Below, piece by piece: positions 1-7,629 of a DNA stretch of 20,579 bases. The stretch covers positions 1 to 20,579 of the forward strand of contig CAVOBC010000034.1 of NCBI GenBank assembly GCA_963693635.1, in the 5' to 3' direction. The stretch's first letter is position 1; each line of letters starts with the position of its first letter. This DNA comes from CAVOBC01 sp963693635 (GTDB taxonomy: Bacteria > Pseudomonadota > Gammaproteobacteria > Pseudomonadales > Azotimanducaceae). A program made the translations under genes and the position numbers. Under the pieces are notes generated by a model, which saw nothing but the letters and a program-made list of their open reading frames with translations, did not search any database and was not told where the DNA came from.

Positions 1-814
1 CGTAGCGCTTGAAGCGAAGCCCGAAAGGATTGTGGATCAGGTCAAAACCGTGGGCCATGGCGAGCCAGTTCTGATCCATGTGGAAAACCGGGAGACACGA
101 GAGATAACGCTCATAGAAGTCATTGATACTGTAGATCCGTGTGCCGCGGATCCGGATCTGCATGAGAGCAGAGACCAGGTGGTCGGGCAGTGGCCGCTGA
201 CTACTGATGATAATGCCTGCTATATCGGCGGCGGCAGCACCTTTGATGTCGTCCCAGGTGCCGATGCGCCTGCTGTGGATGTCGGGTGGCGTGCCTATCT
301 CTGGTTCGCACAGTATTAGCAGTTGCTCGCGCCGGTACACAGCGCGGAACTGGGCGACGAACGTGTCGAGGTGAGAGTCCGCGAGTATCAGCCATTGCGT
401 GCCACGCTCGCGGGACGCCAGGAGCGGTTTCAGCGAATAGCGGGCACCGAGGCACCAGAGCCAGACGCCGGCGAGGCTGACTGTGAGTACGCCACGACCG
501 ACGAAGCCGCCGATGAAGGAGGGCCCCAGCGTATAGACGATCAACGCCACCGTTATGCCGGTCAGGAGCGTCGCGATTGCGGAGCGTTCGAGCATGCCAA
601 GTTGGCTGAGCGTCGACTCAAACGTGTAGAGGTCCATCAGGTAGAAATAGAGGAACCAGACGTTGGCCACGAGGAGCAGCTTCCAACTAAGCAGCAGGTC
701 TTCGGCGATGAGATCTCTGACCAGCCAGTGGGCCAGATTGAAGAGGATGAAGATGCCCAGAAGGTCGACAGCAAGAAGGGCGAGGACGGTTCCGTTTCCT
801 GAGGGTCGATTCAT
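1..814 (-). CDS. Polyprenyl glycosylphosphotransferase (exopolysaccharide-initiating sugar transferase), N-terminal part, cut by window edge
   Basis: The minus strand is open without a stop from an ATG at 814 to the window edge (271 codons), so the 3' part of the gene is missing. The protein starts MNRPSGNGTVLALLAV. It has four hydrophobic segments at about residues 9-30, 43-60, 79-97 and 108-125, followed by a soluble Rossmann-like region (about 135-235). After residue 235 comes a junction (DFYERYL, then GFDLIHNPFGLRFKR) typical of the linker into the bacterial sugar transferase domain of the WbaP/EpsB-like family. These enzymes move a hexose-1-phosphate onto undecaprenyl phosphate at the inner membrane to start polysaccharide synthesis. 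The catalytic domain lies outside the window, so activity cannot be judged. The ATG overlaps the ubiG stop (ATGA, 811-814), which implies translational coupling. The assignment comes from layout and linker motif rather than from catalytic residues. Confidence 0.75.
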   Translation of the reverse strand, partial: MNRPSGNGTVLALLAVDLLGIFILFNLAHWLVRDLIAEDLLLSWKLLLVANVWFLYFYLMDLYTFESTLSQLGMLERSAIATLLTGITVALIVYTLGPSFIGGFVGRGVLTVSLAGVWLWCLGARYSLKPLLASRERGTQWLILADSHLDTFVAQFRAVYRREQLLILCEPEIGTPPDIHSRRIGTWDDIKGAAAADIAGIIISSQRPLPDHLVSALMQIRIRGTRIYSINDFYERYLSCLPVFHMDQNWLAMAHGFDLIHNPFGLRFKRY

Positions 815-1560
815 CCGGGTTTGACGGCATGAACCAGATAGTTGACGTCAGTGTCCGGGGATAGCCGGTAGACGTCTGTCAGAGGGTTGTAGGTCATCCC
901 GGTCAGATCGCTAACGCTGAGTCCGGCGCTCCGGAGCCACCGGCTCATCTCCGAGGGCCGGATAAATTTCGCGTAGTCATGCGTACCCTTCGGCAGCATT
1001 CGCAGCACGTATTCGGCGCCGATTACGGCGAGCGCATAGGCTTTCGGGTTCCGGTTAATGGTCGACAGGAAAAGATCGCCCCCCGGTCGCAGGATGCTGG
1101 AAATCAAGGTGATCATCTTGCCCGGATCAGGCACGTGTTCAAGCGTCTCAAGGCAGGTAATGACGTCATAGGGTTGCGCGGTTTCCCGGGCGAGTTCTTC
1201 AAGCGGTGTGTGCACGTAGTTGACGTCGATGCCAGCATCGATGGCGTGCAAGCGTGCCACTGCAATGGGCTTCGGTGCGGCGTCCTGGCCCGTGACGTTG
1301 GCACCGCGGGCAGCCATGGACTCGGCGAGAATGCCGCCGCCACAACCGATGTCAAGCACGCGGGCACCTGCGAGGGTCGCGCGCTGCTCGATGTAGCCAA
1401 GACGCAGCGGATTGATGCGATGCAGCGGTTTAAAGTCGCCTTCAGTGTCCCACCACTGTCGCGCAAGATCGTCAAACTTGTCGGTTTCCGCCGGGTCGAC
1501 GTTGTAAGCGGGTAGGTTGTGATTGGGTACGCTGTCCTCGCTCACGTGGTCCTCGGTCAC
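811..1560 (-). CDS. ubiG: Ubiquinone biosynthesis O-methyltransferase UbiG
   Basis: UbiG is a SAM-dependent enzyme that carries out both O-methylation steps of ubiquinone synthesis, at the inner membrane surface. The 249-residue product matches the family's usual length of about 240. It has the conserved block FKPLHRINPLRLGYI at about 43-57, SAM-binding motif I VLDIGCGGG at about 68-76, LEHVPDP at about 140-146, and the family-specific C-terminal stretches GAEYVLRMLPKGTHD and DVNYLVHA. The start is GTG at 1560, overlapping the mtaD stop (GTGA, 1557-1560). The first 20 residues are variable and a slightly later start is possible. The stop overlaps the ATG of the sugar transferase gene. Placement after mtaD makes metabolic sense: UbiG releases S-adenosylhomocysteine, a substrate of MtaD. 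Confidence 0.96.
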   Translation of the reverse strand: MTEDHVSEDSVPNHNLPAYNVDPAETDKFDDLARQWWDTEGDFKPLHRINPLRLGYIEQRATLAGARVLDIGCGGGILAESMAARGANVTGQDAAPKPIAVARLHAIDAGIDVNYVHTPLEELARETAQPYDVITCLETLEHVPDPGKMITLISSILRPGGDLFLSTINRNPKAYALAVIGAEYVLRMLPKGTHDYAKFIRPSEMSRWLRSAGLSVSDLTGMTYNPLTDVYRLSPDTDVNYLVHAVKPG

Positions 1561-2894
1561 GCGCTGTATTCCTTGATTCTTGACTGCCAGTGTCGCGTTT
1601 TCTCGCGCAGATCATGCAGGTCTAGCCGGGTCAGCCTGCCGTCGTCGAGCAATTGCTGCCCGGCGATCCAGACGTTGGTCACGTCGTTGCCGGACGCGGC
1701 GTAGACAAGCTGCGAGACGGGATTGTAGACAGGCATCAGACCGGGCGAATCCAGATCAATGGCTGCGAGGTCAGCGGCCTTGCCGACTTCAATGCTGCCT
1801 ATCCGGTCTTCCAGACCAAAAAAGCGTGCGCCGTTGATGGTCGCCATCTCGAGCGCGGCAAACGCATCCAGGGCTGTCGCGTCGTCCTGGTCCACTTTGG
1901 CGAGCAGGCTTGCCGTGTGCATTTCGCCCAGCATGTCGAGGTTATTGTTGCTGGCAGCGCCGTCTGTGCCAAGCGCGACGTTGACGTTGCGACTAGCAAG
2001 GGCAGTGACGGGACAGATGCCGCTTGCAAGTTTCATGTTGGACTCAGGGCAATGGGCAATCTGTACCCCGTAGTTGGCGATGAGGTCCATTGCCGTGTCG
2101 TCAAGCTGCGTCATGTGCACCGCTTGCAGGAGGGGCGACAGCAGGTTCAGGCGGGCCAGTCGTTCGACGGGCGATTCACCGTCCTTGCGCCGGGCGTCCG
2201 CGACCTCTGACGCCGTCTCGTGCAGATGTAAATGGATAGGGATCTCGAGTTCTTCGGACAACACCAGAATGCGCGCCAGCCCATCGTCCGACACCGTGTA
2301 GGGCGCGTGCGGTGCGAATGCGGTCGTCAGCAGTGGCTGGTGCTTGAAGTCGTCGCGAAAGGCGAGGCCCTTGTGGATGTGATCAGCCTCATCGCTTGCC
2401 CAGGCATTGCCGAAGCGGACGACCGGCAGGCAGACCTGGCCACGAAAACCTTGCTCGATAAACGCGTTGGCAACCGCGTCGGGAAAGAAATAGGTGTCCG
2501 CAGCAAATGTGGTACCGCTACTGATCATTTCGGCGACGGCGAGTGTTGTGCCGTCGTGTACGAACTCGTAGTCGATCATGGCCGCCTCGACCGGCCAGAT
2601 GTGGTCCGTGAGCCAGGTCATTAGCGTCTGGTCGTCTGAATACCCGCGAAGCAACGTCATCGCTGCGTGTCCGTGGGCATTGATCAGTCCGGGAATCAGA
2701 ACGTGTCCGGGAAGGTCGACGACATGCGCCGATGAAAAGGCGTCAAGCGCCTCCGCGGCTGGCAGGATCGCGACGATTGATTCGCCCTCAATGACGACAG
2801 CATGTCCCTCGAGGACCTCTCTTGCGGGTCGCACCGGGACGATCCAGTCGGCACAAATCACCGTATGCCGCGCCGTCTGTTGAGGATCTGTCAT
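1557..2894 (-). CDS. mtaD: 5'-methylthioadenosine/S-adenosylhomocysteine deaminase (TRZ/ATZ amidohydrolase family)
   Basis: This cytosolic metal-dependent amidohydrolase deaminates 5'-methylthioadenosine and/or S-adenosylhomocysteine, feeding salvage of SAM by-products. It has 445 residues, normal for the family. Visible metal and catalytic motifs are NAHGHAAM (His74, His76), the HLHLHE stretch (His221-Glu227), His260, the HCPESNMKLASG block at about 281-292, and GTDGAASNN (Asp311). The ATG at 2894 follows a GAGGGCGG-type Shine-Dalgarno in the minus-strand leader. The gene overlaps ubiG by 4 bases and probably leads a three-gene operon. In pseudomonads mtaD and ubiG are also neighbours near gyrA, which supports the call. 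The exact substrate (MTA, SAH or both) cannot be read from sequence; related members deaminate other purines or triazines. Confidence 0.93.
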   Translation of the reverse strand: MTDPQQTARHTVICADWIVPVRPAREVLEGHAVVIEGESIVAILPAAEALDAFSSAHVVDLPGHVLIPGLINAHGHAAMTLLRGYSDDQTLMTWLTDHIWPVEAAMIDYEFVHDGTTLAVAEMISSGTTFAADTYFFPDAVANAFIEQGFRGQVCLPVVRFGNAWASDEADHIHKGLAFRDDFKHQPLLTTAFAPHAPYTVSDDGLARILVLSEELEIPIHLHLHETASEVADARRKDGESPVERLARLNLLSPLLQAVHMTQLDDTAMDLIANYGVQIAHCPESNMKLASGICPVTALASRNVNVALGTDGAASNNNLDMLGEMHTASLLAKVDQDDATALDAFAALEMATINGARFFGLEDRIGSIEVGKAADLAAIDLDSPGLMPVYNPVSQLVYAASGNDVTNVWIAGQQLLDDGRLTRLDLHDLREKTRHWQSRIKEYSA

Positions 2895-2934
2895 ATCGCG
2901 CCGCCCTCAGAGAATAGAAAGAAAAGAAGAATCA

Positions 2935-3004
2935 AATGGGAAGAAAAAGGAGAAATAGAAAATGACCGGGTGAGAGAAAGACGCAGAATTAATGGGAAGA
3001 AAAA
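2935..3004. repeat. Pair of 14-bp direct repeats in the mtaD leader
   Basis: AATGGGAAGAAAAA occurs at 2935-2948 and again at 2991-3004, 56 bp apart, inside a polypurine tract on the plus strand. Read as mtaD mRNA, each copy is UUUUUCUUCCCAUU within a pyrimidine-rich leader. Pyrimidine-rich leaders can bind ribosomal protein S1; that role here is an inference. Confidence 0.6.
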
Positions 3005-3035
3005 AGAGTGCCGTTTGCTGCTTACCCGGCGCCAC

Positions 3036-3041
3036 ATTATA
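3036..3041 (-). promoter_or_regulatory. Candidate -10 element for the mtaD-ubiG operon
   Basis: On the minus strand this is a perfect TATAAT. A start point near 3028 would give a leader of about 134 nt. No good TTGACA-like -35 is seen at 16-18 bp (the 17-bp position reads GCGATG), so this is a candidate only. Confidence 0.3.
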
Positions 3042-3287
3042 GCGCGCTGCCGAAGAACCATCGCTGCGTGAATTGCACGAGACGGGGGCACTTGCCCGGC
3101 GCTTTCAGACGTCTTCGGGCCAGTTCTCCGGAGGGTGTCACATAGCGTGCTGCGAGGCCGCGTCGCAGGACCCTGTGGCTTCCAGAAAAACATATTAATT
3201 TCAGGTACTTATCGCATCTCAAAAGCCCTGCTTATGGGTGCGTTTGGCCGCCTGGTGTGGTAAGGTGCACGGCTTCCACTGACAGGT

Positions 3288-3304
3288 AACCGGGCGGTTT
3301 TTTT
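3288..3304 (+). terminator. Small rho-independent-like terminator
   Basis: AACCG-GG-CGGTT followed by an uninterrupted T run forms a short GC-rich hairpin plus U tract on the plus strand. The stem is only 5 bp and the 2-nt loop is too tight unless one pair opens, so strength is doubtful. No gene precedes it on this strand within the spacer, so it would end either an unannotated short transcript or antisense readthrough. Confidence 0.3.
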
Positions 3305-3486
3305 CAACCCTCTGACGCCCCCCGTGCGTCCGCTCACTTTGTTAGATTAAGTACTGCGCGGCGTGTCAGATCGAGTGTCAGGTGGCGCCTCGAATCGAGC
3401 GTCAGAATGTCAGCGATTCTTTGCTGTAAGCGATAGGCGGGAGGCACACAGGGATAGCGCAGAGTTGACAAGGAAGCGCAGGTCAG

Positions 3487-3531
3487 GAAGTTGCAGGGAA
3501 AGAAGTTGCAGATAAAGAAGTAGCAAAAAAT
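3487..3531 (+). repeat. 15-bp tandem repeat (three units) in the gyrA leader
   Basis: The units are GAAGTTGCAGGGAAA (3487-3501), GAAGTTGCAGATAAA (3502-3516) and a decayed GAAGTAGCAAAAAAT (3517-3531). A further weak relative (AAGGAAGCGCAGGTC) precedes them. Just downstream, GCGAAAAC occurs twice (3537-3544 and 3546-3553). The repeats make the gyrA leader strongly purine-rich. Confidence 0.75.
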
Positions 3532-3598
3532 GCAACGCGAAAACAGCGAAAACGAAAAAGAATGAACGCGAATACAAGGTATACAAACACGGTCACGC

Positions 3599-6289
3599 AT
3601 GTCTGATTCCATATCCAATATCAACATTGAAGACGAGCTAAGGAACTCTTATCTCGACTACGCCATGAGCGTGATCGTTGGGCGAGCGTTGCCGGACGTG
3701 CGGGACGGCCTGAAACCCGTCCACCGCCGCGTCCTTTTCGCAATGAGCGAGAACAACAACGCCTGGAACCGTCCGCACATGAAGTCAGCGCGGATCGTGG
3801 GCGATGTCATCGGCAAGTATCACCCCCACGGTGACCAGGCTGCCTACGAAGCGATGGTGCGGATGGCGCAGTCGTTCTCGATGCGCTACCCGCTGGTCGA
3901 CGGCCAGGGCAACTTCGGCTCGCTCGACGGCGACAATCCTGCGGCGCAGCGCTACACCGAAGTGCGTATGGCGAAAATCGCGCACGAACTGCTCGCTGAC
4001 CTCGACAAGGAAACCGTCGATTTCGTCGACAACTACGACGCGTCGATGACGATGCCGGAAGTGTTGCCAGCCAAGATTCCGAATCTGCTGGTCAATGGCT
4101 CCAACGGTATCGCCGTCGGCATGGCAACGAATATTCCGCCACACAATCTGCGCGAAGTCATCGATGGCTGTCTCGCGTTGATCGAAGATCCTGAACTCGA
4201 TGTTGACGGCCTGATGGCACACATTCAGGGGCCGGACTTCCCGACTGGCGCCATCATCAATGGCCGCGCGGGCATCGTTTCGGCATACCGCACCGGTCGC
4301 GGACGGATTCTGGTACGGGCCAAGACCAGCATCGAATCGGACGAGAAGTCGAGCAAAGATCGCATCATTGTTCACGAGATTCCCTACCAGTTGAATCGCG
4401 CGCGCCTGATCGAGCGCATCGCGGAACTCGTGAAGGAAAAGCGCATCGAGGGCATTACCGAATTGCGCGACGAATCCTCGACTGACACGCGTATCGTTAT
4501 GGAACTGCGACGTGGCGAGATCGCCGATGTCGTGCTCAATAACCTGTTTGCGCACACGCAATTGCAGAGTGTGTACGGCATCAACATGGTCGCGCTCGTT
4601 CGCGGCGAGCCAAAGACCCTTAATCTGAAAGAGATCCTCGCCCACTTCATCCAGCATCGGCGCGAGGTGGTCATCCGCCGCACGGTGTATTTGCTGCGCC
4701 GCGCGCGGACCCAGGGACATGTGCTCGAAGGTCTTGCGGTCGCGTTGTCGAACATTGATCCGGTGATCGAGCTAATACGGGACTCAAGTAGCTCGCAGGA
4801 AGCCCGCGAACGTCTGATGGCCCAGGATTGGGAGTCTGACAGTTTGCTCAAGATGCTGGAGCGCGCGGGGCCCAACGCCGCCCGCCCGGATGACCTTGCC
4901 GACGAGTATGGACTTCAGGAAAGCGGCGGCTACCGCCTGTCAGAAGAGCAAGCCCGCGCCATTCTGGATATGCGCCTCAATCGACTCACCGGGCTCGAGC
5001 AGGAACGGCTGATCGACGACTACAAGGGCGTCATCGAGACCATCACCGCGCTCATGGACATTCTCGGGCGACCTGAGCGACTCACTGAAATTGTCGTTGA
5101 AGAACTCGCTGCGATGCGCGAAGAGTATGGTGATGACCGCCTGACCGAGATCGTCAGCACCCAGGAAGATCTCACTGCTGAAGACCTGATCACCGAGCAG
5201 GACATGGTCGTAACCTTGTCCAACGGGGGGTATGCCAAGACCCAGCCGCTCGATGCCTATCAGGCGCAGCGACGTGGCGGCCGGGGCAAAGCGGCATCGA
5301 CGGTGAAGGAAGAGGACTTCATCGAGCGTCTCATGGTCGCCAACACCCATGACACGATTCTTTGCTTCACGAATATGGGCAAGGTCTACTGGCTCCGCGT
5401 GTTTCAGATTCCGGTTGCGAGCCGCACGGCGAGAGGGCGCCCGGTCGTCAACATCCTGCCGCTGGATGAAGGGGAGCGCATCACCGCGATGCTGCCCGTG
5501 CACGAATATCGTGAGGACGAGTTCATCTTCATGGCGACGACCAATGGCACTGTCAAGAAGACGCCGCTCATGCATTTCTCGCGCCGGCGCACGTCCGGCT
5601 TGATCGCCATCGAACTTGAAGAAGGCAACACCCTGATCGGCGCGTCGATCACTGATGGCACACGGGATGTAATGCTGTGTTCGAGCGGCGGCAAGGTCAT
5701 CCGCTTTAAGGAATCCGATGTCCGCGCAACCGGCCGCACGGCACGGGGTGTCCGTGGCATACGACTGCAGGGCGACCAGCGCGTTATGTCCCTGATCATT
5801 CCCCAGGGTGGCCAGATCCTCGTCGGCAGCGCGAACGGCTACGGCAAGAAAATGAACCTGGATGAATTCTCGGTCATCGGCCGGGGCGGTCAGGGCGTCA
5901 TCGGCATGAAGTTGTCTGATCGAAACGGGGATATGGTGGGCGCCATAGAGGTGTTCGAAGGCGATGAGGTATTCCTGATATCCGATCAGGGGACGCTCAT
6001 CCGGACCCGATGCGACGAGATCTCACATCAGGGCAGAAACACCCAGGGCGTCAGATTGATCAACGTCATCGACGGCGAAGCCCTGGTTGGCATCGCCCGT
6101 GTCGATGAACCTGAGGGATCTGACGAGGATGGCGATACGGATGCGGTTGCCGAAAATGCTGAGGCTGCTGCTCCGCTTGACGCGGATTCAGATTCAGGTG
6201 CTGGTCCGGTTCGGGATGACAGCCAGGATCAGAGCCGGGATCAGGATGACGCGGGTCGGGACGAAGGCGAGGCCCCGCAAGACTCCTGA
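3599..6289 (+). CDS. gyrA: DNA gyrase subunit A
   Basis: GyrA is the DNA-breaking and rejoining subunit of gyrase, which with GyrB introduces negative supercoils. It has 896 residues against 875 in E. coli. The N-terminal breakage-reunion domain begins DELRNSYLDYAMSVIVGRAL. The catalytic tyrosine is Tyr119 in AAQRYTEVRM. The GyrA box QRRGGRGK (about 557-564) and the beta-pinwheel C-terminal domain are present, which separates it from ParC. The last 60 or so residues are a very acidic, Asp/Glu/Gln-rich tail. In the quinolone-determining region the protein reads HPHGDQAAYEAM, so positions equivalent to E. coli Ser83 and Asp87 are Gln80 and Glu84. The start ATG is supported by the conserved N-terminus; no Shine-Dalgarno is evident upstream. 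In pseudomonads serC often follows; here pheA does. Confidence 0.98.
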   Translation: MSDSISNINIEDELRNSYLDYAMSVIVGRALPDVRDGLKPVHRRVLFAMSENNNAWNRPHMKSARIVGDVIGKYHPHGDQAAYEAMVRMAQSFSMRYPLVDGQGNFGSLDGDNPAAQRYTEVRMAKIAHELLADLDKETVDFVDNYDASMTMPEVLPAKIPNLLVNGSNGIAVGMATNIPPHNLREVIDGCLALIEDPELDVDGLMAHIQGPDFPTGAIINGRAGIVSAYRTGRGRILVRAKTSIESDEKSSKDRIIVHEIPYQLNRARLIERIAELVKEKRIEGITELRDESSTDTRIVMELRRGEIADVVLNNLFAHTQLQSVYGINMVALVRGEPKTLNLKEILAHFIQHRREVVIRRTVYLLRRARTQGHVLEGLAVALSNIDPVIELIRDSSSSQEARERLMAQDWESDSLLKMLERAGPNAARPDDLADEYGLQESGGYRLSEEQARAILDMRLNRLTGLEQERLIDDYKGVIETITALMDILGRPERLTEIVVEELAAMREEYGDDRLTEIVSTQEDLTAEDLITEQDMVVTLSNGGYAKTQPLDAYQAQRRGGRGKAASTVKEEDFIERLMVANTHDTILCFTNMGKVYWLRVFQIPVASRTARGRPVVNILPLDEGERITAMLPVHEYREDEFIFMATTNGTVKKTPLMHFSRRRTSGLIAIELEEGNTLIGASITDGTRDVMLCSSGGKVIRFKESDVRATGRTARGVRGIRLQGDQRVMSLIIPQGGQILVGSANGYGKKMNLDEFSVIGRGGQGVIGMKLSDRNGDMVGAIEVFEGDEVFLISDQGTLIRTRCDEISHQGRNTQGVRLINVIDGEALVGIARVDEPEGSDEDGDTDAVAENAEAAAPLDADSDSGAGPVRDDSQDQSRDQDDAGRDEGEAPQDS

Positions 6290-6414
6290 GCGCGATTCGG
6301 GGCGAGTGAACGACGTCGCTCGCCGGTGACGGGTTTGGGGCTCAAGGGCGTAGAGCATCAGTGTGTAAAGCATCGCAACGTTCGCACTTAACATCCGTCA
6401 CGGTTCCCCGTACG

Positions 6415-6461
6415 CTCTGCTCCAAGTGAAATCCTTTCGGCTGGAGCAGCACAGCGCTGCT
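6415..6461 (+). promoter_or_regulatory. Two overlapping hairpins in the pheA leader (attenuator-like)
   Basis: Hairpin 1 pairs CTGCTCCA (6415-6422) with TGGAGCAG (6440-6447), with an inner GAAA/TTTC stem. Hairpin 2 pairs GCAGCA (6444-6449) with TGCTGC (6456-6461). They share 6444-6447 and so exclude each other. No T run follows and no Phe-rich leader peptide is visible upstream, so classical phe attenuation is not supported. Control at the level of RNA structure is an inference. Confidence 0.4.
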
Positions 6462-6516
6462 GCGGAGTTGACTAGACAACCGAACCCAACAATCAAGAAC
6501 CAAAGAACAAAAACAC

Positions 6517-7629
6517 GTGGAAGATCTGGAGACATTGCGAGCGCGCATCGACGCGCTTGACGAGCAACTGCTGGCGTTGCTCAACGAGCGCGCGTCCTGT
6601 GCGCTAGCGGTCGCCGAGACCAAACTTGCAGAGAGCGGAGACGTTGCGCCGGTCTTCTATCGGCCTGAGCGCGAGGCGCAGGTGCTGCGAAAGATGATGC
6701 AGCGCAATCCCGGCCCCTTGTCCGGCGAGAAGGTCGCGCTCGTTTTCCGGCAGATCATGTCAGCGTGTCTTGCGCTTGAAGAACCACTGACGGTTGCCTA
6801 CCTCGGGCCCCAGGGAACGTTCACGCAACTCGCGCTGCTCAAGCAGTTTGGTCACGCGGCGGTTCAGAAACCGCTCGTGACGCAGTCGGATGTGTTTCGC
6901 GAGGTTGAGGCAGAAAACTGTCACTACGGGGTCGTGCCGGTCGAGAATTCGACCGAGGGCGTTGTCATCCCCACCCTCGATAATTTCCTCTCGTCATCGC
7001 TCAAGATTTGCGGCGAGGTCGAACTTCGCGTGCACCATCATCTGATGATCAGCAAGGGCGGGGACGAGTCAAAGGTGGAGAAGGTCTTTGCACATCAGCA
7101 AGCGCTGGGGCAGTGTCGACGCTGGCTCGACGGCCACTTTCCGGGCATCGCCCGGGTCCCTCTCAGCAGCAATGCCGAGGCGGCACGGCGCGCGAGCGAA
7201 GAGCCAAACGCGCTGGCAATCGCAGCGGACATCTGTGCCGAGATCTACGACCTGCGGATCCTCTCGCGAAAAATTGAAGACGAGTCGGACAATACCACCC
7301 GATTTCTCGTCATCGGTCGCGAGGATGTCGGTCCGAGCGGGAGCGACAAGACGTCGATTATGGTCTCCACCCACAACAAGCCGGGGGCGCTCTACAAATT
7401 GCTTGAGCCGTTCCATCGACACGAGGTGTCCCTGACCAAAATTGAAACGCGGCCATCGCGCACCGGTGTCTGGTCCTATGTCTTTTTTATCGATTTCGAG
7501 GGCCACGCGCAGGACCAGACGATCCGGGATGTCATGTCGGAGGTTGATCGGGACGCGCTCGAGGTAAAGATGTTGGGCAGTTACCCACGGGCCATAGCCG
7601 GCGCTTCAACTGGGGGGACAGGATCATGA
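6517..7629 (+). CDS. pheA: Bifunctional chorismate mutase / prephenate dehydratase (P-protein)
   Basis: PheA converts chorismate to prephenate and then to phenylpyruvate, committing carbon to phenylalanine. Its 370 residues hold three domains: an AroQ-type chorismate mutase (about 1-88, LRARIDALDEQLLALLNER), prephenate dehydratase (about 92-268, with YLGPQGTFT, VPVENSTEG and the catalytic TRF at 261-263), and an ACT regulatory domain (about 279-355) with GALYKLL and IETRPSR, the usual phenylalanine-binding elements. Feedback inhibition by Phe is therefore likely. The start is GTG at 6517, fixed by the conserved mutase N-terminus. The leader just before it is A/C-rich and shows no Shine-Dalgarno. 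The stop overlaps the hisC start (ATGA, 7626-7629), so the two are probably translationally coupled. A 227-bp gap separates it from gyrA. Confidence 0.97.
   Translation: MEDLETLRARIDALDEQLLALLNERASCALAVAETKLAESGDVAPVFYRPEREAQVLRKMMQRNPGPLSGEKVALVFRQIMSACLALEEPLTVAYLGPQGTFTQLALLKQFGHAAVQKPLVTQSDVFREVEAENCHYGVVPVENSTEGVVIPTLDNFLSSSLKICGEVELRVHHHLMISKGGDESKVEKVFAHQQALGQCRRWLDGHFPGIARVPLSSNAEAARRASEEPNALAIAADICAEIYDLRILSRKIEDESDNTTRFLVIGREDVGPSGSDKTSIMVSTHNKPGALYKLLEPFHRHEVSLTKIETRPSRTGVWSYVFFIDFEGHAQDQTIRDVMSEVDRDALEVKMLGSYPRAIAGASTGGTGS

Larger units (their letters stand above)
2895..3598. other. Divergent mtaD/gyrA intergenic region (704 bp)
   Basis: No convincing gene was found. The region must carry promoters for both directions. 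From 2911 to about 3007 the plus strand is almost all purine, so the mtaD mRNA leader would be pyrimidine-rich. From about 3487 to 3560 the gyrA leader is A/G-rich. The middle (3060-3300) is of ordinary composition and ends in a small hairpin followed by seven T. A perfect TTGACA is at 3465-3470, but I see no good -10 at 16-18 bp; a TATACA at 3580-3585 lies close to the gyrA ATG without a good -35. No Shine-Dalgarno is visible within 4-12 bases of the gyrA ATG. Confidence 0.6.

Noticed and set aside
32..802. Two plus-strand open frames (32-319 and 323-802)
   Set aside because: They lie opposite a minus-strand frame that is open for 271 codons, encodes clear membrane helices and a sugar-transferase linker, and starts in a 4-base overlap with ubiG.
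2891..3193. Minus-strand open frame of about 100 codons upstream of mtaD
   Set aside because: Its C-terminal half is only the translated pyrimidine tract (Ser/Phe/Leu-rich), it has no family resemblance, and it overlaps the mtaD start by chance.
3465..3470. Consensus -35 TTGACA upstream of gyrA as part of a promoter
   Set aside because: No -10-like hexamer is found 16-18 bp downstream (AAGTTG region), so the match may be chance.
3785..4720. Long minus-strand frame (311 codons) inside gyrA
   Set aside because: Antisense shadow of gyrA caused by high GC and codon bias; gyrA is unambiguous on the plus strand.
6301..6330. Possible terminator after gyrA (GGCGAG/CTCGCC)
   Set aside because: Only a 6-bp stem with a 12-nt loop and no T run; not strong enough to list.
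6307..6330. Possible phe leader peptide upstream of pheA
   Set aside because: The only short frames (such as MNDVARR from a GTG at 6307) have no run of phenylalanine codons, so classical attenuation is not supported.
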